Shown: in pieces, positions 6,549 to 12,257 of the stretch
Numbering within the stretch: the first letter of the stretch is position 1
How the letters are laid out: each line of letters begins with the position of its first letter
Origin: an uncultured Roseburia sp.
GTDB taxonomy: Bacteria > Bacillota > Clostridia > Lachnospirales > Lachnospiraceae
Length of the DNA stretch: 12,257 nt
Reading direction: 5' to 3'
NCBI GenBank assembly: GCA_934358955.1
Contig: CAKRLC010000082.1
Span: 1-12,257 of the forward strand
Made by a program: the position numbers and the translations under genes
The notes under the pieces: model-generated
Seen by the model: only the letters and a program-made list of their open reading frames with translations
Database searches by the model: none
Told to the model about the DNA's origin: nothing

Positions 6549-7061
6549 TTATAATTCTCCTTTCAGTAAACTCATTGCCATTTCTTTGTAAATCCCTGAT
6601 TTCAGGTCTTCCGCTGTAAATACTCCGTTTTTGCTTCCGCTCGTTACATCTGCAAGATAAATCTCAACTTTTTCTTCATTGAGAAAAGTTTCCATTTCCT
6701 TTTCTGTTACTTCACGGAATTCAATCTTCTCTTCTCCAATCAGTGACATCACAATTCTGCCCTCATGGATATGGAATCTACGGCTTGGTTTTCCTTCCAC
6801 ATCGAGTCTGCTTTCTTTTTCCCCGAAAAATACCGGTTTTAACAGGCTCTCATAGTCGGAATCCATCTCTGCATTTCCATCGAAATCCAGTTCAACGATT
6901 CCTTCCTCGTCCAGACTCTCCAATGTTTCCTGTTCGTGCCGTACATAATTGATCTGTATGTCCGGTGTCCTTCTGAAATAGTCATAGTCCAGATATTTGC
7001 CCTGCATGACTTTTGCACAGAAGAACAGTTCCATCGGAGTCAGTTCACATTTTAAACTCAT
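6549..7061 (-). CDS. T7SS-associated protein of unknown function, possibly EspG/DUF5081-like
   Basis: A 170-residue acidic cytosolic protein with no signal peptide or membrane segment. The N-terminus (SLKCELTPMELFFCAKVMQG) is a helix introduced by an L-T-P-x-E-L pattern. Next come charged segments with an acidic GIVELDFDGNAEMDSDYESLLKP (54-76) and beta-rich pieces (RRFHIHEGRIVMSLI, KIEFREVTE, VEIYLADV). L-T-P-x-E near the start, followed by mixed helix and strand, is reminiscent of EspG-type chaperones of mycobacterial ESX systems and of DUF5081-type proteins of Firmicutes T7SS loci, but this is weak. Its place between yukD and the hairpin genes fits a substrate chaperone or adaptor. An AAGGAGAG site supports the start. 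No residue pattern suggests an enzyme. Confidence 0.55.
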   Translation of the reverse strand: MSLKCELTPMELFFCAKVMQGKYLDYDYFRRTPDIQINYVRHEQETLESLDEEGIVELDFDGNAEMDSDYESLLKPVFFGEKESRLDVEGKPSRRFHIHEGRIVMSLIGEEKIEFREVTEKEMETFLNEEKVEIYLADVTSGSKNGVFTAEDLKSGIYKEMAMSLLKGEL

Positions 7062-7094
7062 ATCTGCTCTCTCCTTCCACTTACTTTTTTATTC

Positions 7095-7370
7095 TTAAGA
7101 ATCTATGAGCGTAAGTACATCTCCCTGCCAGACACCGCATTCATACAGCGTCTTCTGTGAATCTAACATACTGGATGTTCTTTCATTTCTAAGCCGATAT
7201 CTGCCATCTGGCAGTATCTGCGTGTTGCCCGTACGATCCTTATAATAATTCAGTGCTTCTACAATATCTCTCGCCGCTTTTTCAGCAGTGATCTTGACCG
7301 GAATCTCTACATCGTATGTAGTAAAACGGCCTTTTTTATCTTTTACTGTAATAATAATCTCTGATCTCAT
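7095..7370 (-). CDS. yukD: YukD/EsaB-family ubiquitin-like protein
   Basis: A 91-residue protein with the ubiquitin-like beta-grasp pattern: strand SEIIITVKD (3-11), strand YDVEIPVKI (19-27), a helix TAEKAARDIVEALNYY (28-43), strand RYRLRNERT, then TLYECGVWQGDVLTLID with the G-V-x-x-G-D-x-L-x-L ending typical of YukD. Members are small cytosolic accessory proteins of T7SSb needed for or modulating export; they lack the C-terminal Gly-Gly of ubiquitin, and so does this one (ends IDS). It starts 17 bases after essC with a GAGGA site. Adjacency of yukD and essC is typical of T7SSb loci and supports both calls. Confidence 0.88.
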   Translation of the reverse strand: MRSEIIITVKDKKGRFTTYDVEIPVKITAEKAARDIVEALNYYKDRTGNTQILPDGRYRLRNERTSSMLDSQKTLYECGVWQGDVLTLIDS

Positions 7371-7387
7371 AATCTGTTTTCCTCTTC

Positions 7388-10300
7388 TTACGAGTAATGA
7401 ATAAACCGGATTTCTTCCTTTTGCAGAAGCAGTGCCTCATCCTCATCGAGTATGGTGTTCGCTGTCTGTGGAAATCCCTGTGTATCCAGTGACGTGTATT
7501 CCACAGGATTGCCGTCTACGATTAAGATACATTCTGACCGGAGCGCAGCGCTGACTGCCACATTTTCTTTCTGTTCCTTAAGACCATCTTTCGTTCCAGA
7601 CACAAAAATAATCGTGCCAAATCCTTTGGACTTGTTCAGAACCATACTCAGTCTCTTCAGCTCATCCTTCTCCAATTTTACTGCAATCTCCGAGATATCT
7701 TCAATCAGAACGCAGATCTGCATATAGCCCTGAATCCATTTATCTTGGTTAAATTCCGCCTCTTTACTTAATTTCTTGCAAAGCTTCTGTCTTTCATTCA
7801 ACTGTTCTGTCAGATTCGGAAGTTCCTCTTTACAGTTGTCTTTTGTAATTCGGATGATCAGGTTATCCTCTTTCTTTCGCAGTGTCTTTTCTATTCTGGC
7901 AAGGATTTCTTTTCCCTTTTCGCTTTCCTCACTGCAGATCAGACAGAGATTCTTCTTCGACAGATCCAGGTATGCCGGTTCCATATCATCCCGGTATGTT
8001 CCAGCCGGAATGTCGGTACGTTTGCTGTATTCTGCATTTTCTCCTGTCTGTGTGCTTTCTCCTGTCTCTTCTGCCTCTCCTGCATTATCTACACTTTCTT
8101 CATCCAGTTCTTCTTTTCTGAGTTCTGCCCATGCCTCTTGCATCTGCCGGATGGTCTCTTTTACGGACGCCGCTCTTTCCTGATCTTTTTCTTCATCCGC
8201 ATAGACAGCCACCTGAAATGCCACCGGCGGATTACCGCGCATCAGTGCCTGCCCCTGGAACTGTGGTACGCTGATATCCTTGACCGAACCGACGATCTCT
8301 GCGTAGTTCCCTTTTTCCGGCTGTTGAAGACTGATTGCACCTTTGACCTTCTGTGTGATCTTGTAGCTGACCGATGCCCCTGCATTAGTCGTGAAGATCA
8401 GGTAGATTCCAAATGCCTGTCCGGATCCGGCGATTTCATTTATCAATGCATCCATCTCTGGATACTGTTCAAGCAGTGGTTTCAGCTGCTCTATCATAAT
8501 TACGATTGCAGGAAGATCTGGATCTACTGCCTCTCGGTAAGCCGAAAGCGAGCTGACTGCATGCTTCAGAAATGCTCTTTTTCTCGCTTCCATTTCCTGC
8601 ACGATTCGTTTGACAAATTGACGGATCTTCTCTACTTCATCACCGAGAACCATTTCCCATACATGCGGCATTTCCGCAAATTCTTTCAGTTCCCATTTTC
8701 CGGCATCGATGAGATAGATCTTCACATCCTTTGGTATATAGTACATACCGATGGACATCAGGATCCGTTTCAGTAGGAATGTCTTACCGGTGGACGGTGA
8801 ACCGTAGATTCCAAAATGTCCGATTTCCATCAGATCCATATACATCACGCCCTGGATCTGATTTGCCGGAATATCATATTTTCCAATTGGGATTTTAAGA
8901 TCACGTCTTCTCTCTGGCCACATTCTGCCGTCAAAGCCCGGTGCAATTCCAAGTTCTTCAAATGGAAGCCATTTTGGAAGTTCTGGAAGCCACGGTCCTG
9001 CCATTTTCTCGATTCCGTACCGTCTACATTCTTCATTGATATAACGAATGATTGCAGTTAATTCATCCTGTTCTGTTTCACTCTTTTTCCTCTTTGGAAG
9101 TGGATTGACACGGTTGCCGTTCACGCCAACCACCCTGACCTGATTCTCCAGTTTCATCTTATCTGCCAGTGTTTGTTCATCGTATTTAGCCGCACTGTAG
9201 AAGGACTGGAACAACTCGAATAATTCGTCCTCTCCAACTCTCACATAGGCACGTCCTGCCTGCGTGATTCTTGCCGCATCCGGACGCTTTAACATTTCCC
9301 GGCTGTCCGCCATGTCCTGTACTTTCATACAGATACGGAAACGGGAGTTTGCGCTGATCTGATCAGTTACAACACCCGCCGGTTTCTGTGTTGCAAGAAG
9401 CATATGCACCCCCAGCGTACGTCCGATGGTCGCCACAGTGTTCAGTTCTGTCATAAATTCCGGCTCTTCTTTTTTCATCTCCGCAAACTCATCGGTTACA
9501 ATAATCAGATGTGGAAGTGGAATTTTCACCTGTCCATTCTTATATGCTTTCTGATATTTTGTAATGTTATTGACCCCACATTCGGCAAATAAACGCTGTC
9601 TTCTCTTTAATTCACTTTTCAGCGAAACCAGCGATCTGGAAATGTTCCGGTCAATGTTAGTGATCTTTCCAACGACATGCGGAAGTGGTTCCATCAGATC
9701 TGACATTCCACCACCTTTGTAGTCGATGATTACAAAATTTACGTCATGTGGATGATAGGTCACAGCCATCGAAAGGATCCATGTCTGCAAAAGCTCACTT
9801 TTACCGGAACCGGTGGTTCCTGCCAGAAGTCCGTGCGGTCCATGTGCCTGATCTCCGTCCAGTACGTTCAGTGAGAATAATTTCTTTCCTGCCATCATAC
9901 CGATCGGTGCTGCCAGTGTCCGGTACGGCTCGCTCTTTTCCCATCTGGTTATGACACCCAGTTCTTCTGCCCGGTTTACACCATAGCCCTGTAAAAATGT
10001 AATTGCCGATGGAAGTGCCACCTCGGTTGCCCGGTCTTTTAACTCGATTGCTGCCATCTGTCTGGTAAAGTTTTCCAGCTCTTTTGAATGCACCGGCGCA
10101 TCCGGTTTAAAATAGAGTCTTTCATCGTATTTTTCCCGTTCAAATGCATACGGACTTTCAGTCAGATCAATGATAAACCGGCAAGTCTGCGGCAGATCAT
10201 ACATACTCTCTGCGAGAATGATCGTTGTAATTCCAAGTGACGGATCATTGGATACCAGATCGTCATAAATGTTTTCCGCAAGTAATAAGTCTTCATTTTC

Positions 10301-11947
10301 TGCAATGATCACATAATGTGGCAATGGATTCTCGATTTTCTTCCCCGTCTCTGTTCGTGAATTTGATTTTCTTCTGCGGATCAGATCAGCAAGCAGTTCG
10401 CTGACAGTATGCCGTCTTTCTTCGTCAAATGCAATATAACGCACCTGTCCGCTTTCATCCCAGATATGCGGAAGCCATCTAAGTTCCTGCCAATATTTTT
10501 TCGAATCCTCTTCAAACATTCCAACCAGATGCACGTCTTTTCCACTGTGCTCTGCGGTAAGCTCTACCAGCATACTCCGGAGCATATACCAATTTGCCTT
10601 TTGGGAGCCTACGATTCCGACCGTCTGATGTTCCCTGAGTGACACCCGGATCGGAATGTTGTCCACATAACGTGTTTCCTCGATGATCTGTCCTGCAAGT
10701 TCTTCCAGCTCATCATCCACCATCGTAAATCCATCGGTGTTAGCATGGCTCTTAACCTCAACACAAAGTTTATCTTTTCCGATTCCAAGACGAAGTGAAA
10801 GGAAATCCGAATCCTGTGGCATTCTCTCCCACAGATTACGCTTTAGGAATTTAACAGTGTTCATGCAATCAGTCGGCACCGGATTCTCTGCGGTTACGAT
10901 TCTTCTCTGTACATCCGCTACTTTGGCAATCCTTGCTTTCTGTGAATCGATATATGCCTGATAACGCTCCTGGCGCATTTTTTCATATTCTTCAATCTGT
11001 TTTTTCTCTTCTTTACTCATCTTGCCATACATTGCCATATTGGTGATCGGTGAGATCATTCCTGCCGCACGCATCAGAAGCGCCGCCGGTGAAAGCATTC
11101 CGGTTGCAAGGCTCGCTGCCATCATTGCTCCTGAACTGATAAGATACGCAAAGTTACTTCTTCTGCCTCCAAGTGTTGCTCCTTTACCCGGTGCACCGGA
11201 AAGTACAATCGGTTCATGCGGGAGCTGCTCTCGAATTCTCGGCGAAAGCTGATATCTTGGATAATATTTTCCGCTCCGATCAACAGATGACTCCGAAGAA
11301 GCGGCTCTTGCTTTCTCCGGATGTGGCATTTTTGCCTCCGGTTCTGCCAGTTTATCCATCTTATAAACGCGGTCAGCGATTGTAATCGAACTTCCTATAT
11401 TTTCAAAATAGAGAATTCCATTTTCCAGAACAAAACGAAAGGTCAGAATAGAAAGGACATCTCCTGATTTCATAATTGCTTTGGAGATTGGTTTTCCATT
11501 AAGATAAAGACCATTTGTACTATGAAGATCTTCTACATGAACTGTTCCTGCCTCCATCAGAATCTGAAAATGATGGCCGGATATAACCGGATATGTAACT
11601 CTGATATCATTATCTCCTGCACGTCCTACTGTAATCCTTCCGTTATATGGAAGGTTGATGCTTTTACTGCTTCTTCCAATTACACGCGATACATACAGGA
11701 TTGTATCCATATCTTTATTGAGTACTGTTATCTCGTTGCATTCAACAATGCTTGCCGGTGCGCGAAGTGGCTCAACTGTTTTTATCTGTAAATCATCCGA
11801 ATTGGCTTTCATCCAGAGCATGTGATCTTTGCTATCTGGAATCTTGATCTGATCTTTTTTGTGACTGCCGAAACTTAATTCTTCTCCATTTTCTAATTTC
11901 TCATAATATTCTCGGCTTCTATAACGAAAACATATTGCAAGTGCCAT
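7388..11947 (-). CDS. essC: EssC-type FtsK/SpoIIIE ATPase, motor of the type VII secretion system
   Basis: The membrane ATPase that recognises and drives WXG100 substrates through T7SSb; 1519 residues, within the usual EssC range. In order: an FHA-like region at 1-90, a canonical FHA domain at about 100-180 (G108-R109, S123, H126, S143-T-N145-G146), a hydrophobic pair at 265-310, and a charged helix (about 311-350). A degenerate ATPase-like D0 domain follows (VGIVGSQK near 443-450). D1 has Walker A GTTGSGKS (710-717) and Walker B LIIVTDE (D819/E820). D2 has Walker A GSPSTGKT (1049-1056), but its Walker B position reads VIMIE. An acidic linker (1272-1313) leads to a degenerate D3 in which LICSEESEKGKE replaces Walker A. 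I start at 11947 because GGAGG lies 7 bases upstream; the in-frame ATG at 11983 has no binding site. Confidence 0.95.
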   Translation of the reverse strand: MALAICFRYRSREYYEKLENGEELSFGSHKKDQIKIPDSKDHMLWMKANSDDLQIKTVEPLRAPASIVECNEITVLNKDMDTILYVSRVIGRSSKSINLPYNGRITVGRAGDNDIRVTYPVISGHHFQILMEAGTVHVEDLHSTNGLYLNGKPISKAIMKSGDVLSILTFRFVLENGILYFENIGSSITIADRVYKMDKLAEPEAKMPHPEKARAASSESSVDRSGKYYPRYQLSPRIREQLPHEPIVLSGAPGKGATLGGRRSNFAYLISSGAMMAASLATGMLSPAALLMRAAGMISPITNMAMYGKMSKEEKKQIEEYEKMRQERYQAYIDSQKARIAKVADVQRRIVTAENPVPTDCMNTVKFLKRNLWERMPQDSDFLSLRLGIGKDKLCVEVKSHANTDGFTMVDDELEELAGQIIEETRYVDNIPIRVSLREHQTVGIVGSQKANWYMLRSMLVELTAEHSGKDVHLVGMFEEDSKKYWQELRWLPHIWDESGQVRYIAFDEERRHTVSELLADLIRRRKSNSRTETGKKIENPLPHYVIIAENEDLLLAENIYDDLVSNDPSLGITTIILAESMYDLPQTCRFIIDLTESPYAFEREKYDERLYFKPDAPVHSKELENFTRQMAAIELKDRATEVALPSAITFLQGYGVNRAEELGVITRWEKSEPYRTLAAPIGMMAGKKLFSLNVLDGDQAHGPHGLLAGTTGSGKSELLQTWILSMAVTYHPHDVNFVIIDYKGGGMSDLMEPLPHVVGKITNIDRNISRSLVSLKSELKRRQRLFAECGVNNITKYQKAYKNGQVKIPLPHLIIVTDEFAEMKKEEPEFMTELNTVATIGRTLGVHMLLATQKPAGVVTDQISANSRFRICMKVQDMADSREMLKRPDAARITQAGRAYVRVGEDELFELFQSFYSAAKYDEQTLADKMKLENQVRVVGVNGNRVNPLPKRKKSETEQDELTAIIRYINEECRRYGIEKMAGPWLPELPKWLPFEELGIAPGFDGRMWPERRRDLKIPIGKYDIPANQIQGVMYMDLMEIGHFGIYGSPSTGKTFLLKRILMSIGMYYIPKDVKIYLIDAGKWELKEFAEMPHVWEMVLGDEVEKIRQFVKRIVQEMEARKRAFLKHAVSSLSAYREAVDPDLPAIVIMIEQLKPLLEQYPEMDALINEIAGSGQAFGIYLIFTTNAGASVSYKITQKVKGAISLQQPEKGNYAEIVGSVKDISVPQFQGQALMRGNPPVAFQVAVYADEEKDQERAASVKETIRQMQEAWAELRKEELDEESVDNAGEAEETGESTQTGENAEYSKRTDIPAGTYRDDMEPAYLDLSKKNLCLICSEESEKGKEILARIEKTLRKKEDNLIIRITKDNCKEELPNLTEQLNERQKLCKKLSKEAEFNQDKWIQGYMQICVLIEDISEIAVKLEKDELKRLSMVLNKSKGFGTIIFVSGTKDGLKEQKENVAVSAALRSECILIVDGNPVEYTSLDTQGFPQTANTILDEDEALLLQKEEIRFIHYS

Positions 11948-11954
11948 CTTCTGT

Positions 11955-11959
11955 CCTCC
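11955..11959 (-). promoter_or_regulatory. Ribosome binding site that sets the essC start
   Basis: GGAGG on the minus strand, 7 bases upstream of ATG at 11947 (protein MALAICFRYRSREYY). The upstream in-frame ATG at 11983 is preceded by ATCCTTTTAATAAT, with no Shine-Dalgarno match. The shorter start also places the first beta strand of the FHA-like region at the N-terminus, as in other EssC proteins. Confidence 0.8.
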
Positions 11960-11995
11960 ATGGTATCTTGTTAACTGATTCATATTATTAAAAGG

Positions 11996-12012
11996 ATAGT
12001 AAAAATTACTAT
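11996..12012. promoter_or_regulatory. Palindrome at the predicted essC transcription start, possible operator
   Basis: ATAGTAA-AAA-TTACTAT is a perfect inverted repeat with 7-base arms and a 3-base spacer. It begins 4 bases downstream of the predicted -10 box, so it would cover the transcription start. The half-site AATAGTA recurs on the minus strand at 12044-12050, overlapping the -35 box. This placement suits a repressor operator. The sequence is AT-only apart from the G/C in each arm, so chance cannot be excluded. Confidence 0.4.
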
Positions 12013-12016
12013 TTTA

Positions 12017-12045
12017 AATATACCTTAATTCTTCCTTTATGTCTA
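12017..12045 (-). promoter_or_regulatory. Sigma-A-type promoter of the T7SS operon
   Basis: On the minus strand, TAGACA (12040-12045; 5 of 6 to TTGACA), a 17-base spacer and TATATT (12017-12022; 5 of 6 to TATAAT). Transcription would start near 12010, leaving an untranslated leader of about 63 bases before essC. It is the only good promoter match I found between the rpmF terminator and essC. No comparable promoter or terminator was seen in the short gaps further down, so essC through the kinases may be one transcript. Confidence 0.6.
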
Positions 12046-12101
12046 CTATTTGCCACCCACACCCAGCAAAAAAGAACAATCATCCGTCTTACTTATAAAA
12101 C

Positions 12102-12158
12102 AAAAAGACTGTATATCATAAGTTGATAAACTCTCAACTCTTGAAATACAGTCTTTTT
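12102..12158. terminator. Two-tier hairpin terminator after rpmF, bidirectional sequence
   Basis: The outer arms AAAAAGACTGTAT (12102-12114) and ATACAGTCTTTTT (12146-12158) are perfectly complementary. An inner stem AGTTGA (12121-12126) / TCAACT (12134-12139) encloses a 7-base loop and is separated from the outer stem by small internal loops. The outer arms provide a U-run on either strand. It lies 15 bases downstream of the rpmF stop codon and so ends rpmF transcription, insulating the T7SS operon from it. Confidence 0.85.
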
Positions 12159-12173
12159 ATCATTTTTCAAAAA

Positions 12174-12257
12174 TTAATCTTGAGCAATGATTTCTTTTTT
12201 GTTGTATGAACCACAAGCCTTGCATACTCTGTGAGGCATCATTAATTCGCCACACTT
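12174..12257 (-). CDS. rpmF: 50S ribosomal protein L32, C-terminal part (start beyond the window)
   Basis: The last 27 residues of a protein read KCGELMMPHRVCKACGSY followed by NKKEIIAQD and TAA. This is the characteristic C-terminus of bacterial L32. The cysteines of KCG and VCKAC belong to the zinc-ribbon found in zinc-type L32 proteins; the other zinc ligand lies outside the window. The 5' part is cut by the right edge. It is a housekeeping gene marking the chromosomal anchor of the T7SS island. In many Firmicutes rpmF is followed by plsX and fatty-acid genes, which is not the case here. Confidence 0.93.
   Translation of the reverse strand, partial: KCGELMMPHRVCKACGSYNKKEIIAQD

Noticed and set aside
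8138..8776. A 212-codon open frame on the plus strand within essC
   Set aside because: It is the antisense shadow of the D2 region of essC, with low-complexity Phe/Cys/His composition, no recognisable domain and no start signal.
11948..11983. Upstream ATG at 11983 as the essC start (12 extra residues)
   Set aside because: No Shine-Dalgarno sequence precedes it, whereas GGAGG sits 7 bases before the ATG at 11947.

Overview
The window is one minus-strand operon encoding a type VII secretion system of the Firmicutes kind (T7SSb, also called ESX- or WXG100-type). It sits just downstream of the ribosomal protein gene rpmF. Base composition is AT-rich, start codons are preceded by strong GGAGG-type ribosome binding sites, and genes are packed with gaps of 0 to 64 bases. 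With the zinc-type L32 tail, this points to a low-GC Clostridia, probably a gut Lachnospiraceae-like bacterium. That assignment is an inference, because no rRNA or species marker is present.

Layout, read in the direction of transcription (right to left). The right edge holds the last 27 codons of rpmF (12174-12257), followed by a two-tier hairpin terminator (12102-12158). A sigma-A-like promoter (12017-12045) and a small palindrome at the predicted transcription start lead into essC (7388-11947), the membrane FtsK/SpoIIIE motor with an N-terminal FHA domain. Next come a YukD/EsaB ubiquitin-like protein (7095-7370), an unrecognised 170-residue protein that may be an EspG-like factor (6549-7061), and four small helical-hairpin proteins of the WXG100 superfamily and its relatives (6251-6547, 5954-6250, 5522-5941, 4814-5518). 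The last of these has an orphan C-terminal region. Two tandem DUF4176-type proteins follow (4475-4804, 4202-4474), then a PP2C phosphatase (3363-4175), a membrane-anchored or exported protein of about 13 short YD/DG repeats (2690-3298), and two tandemly duplicated Ser/Thr kinases (925-2661, and 1-887 cut by the left edge).

How the genes may work together. EssC is the ATPase that drives export, and the hairpin proteins are the likely substrates or targeting partners. YukD and the DUF4176 proteins are probable accessory factors. The unusual part is a complete Ser/Thr phosphorylation module in the same transcription unit: kinases (writer), PP2C (eraser) and an EssC FHA domain whose phosphothreonine-binding residues look intact (reader). 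This resembles the PpkA/PppA/Fha1 control of type VI secretion. The usual T7SSb membrane components EssB/YukC, EssA and EsaA/YueB do not appear in the visible operon. They may lie beyond the left edge, or another protein may do their job. The membrane-anchored kinase is one speculative candidate, because EssB is itself a membrane-bound pseudokinase.

No tRNA, CRISPR array, transposase or integrase was seen. No stretch over 300 bases lacks a gene; the longest non-coding gap is 11948-12173.
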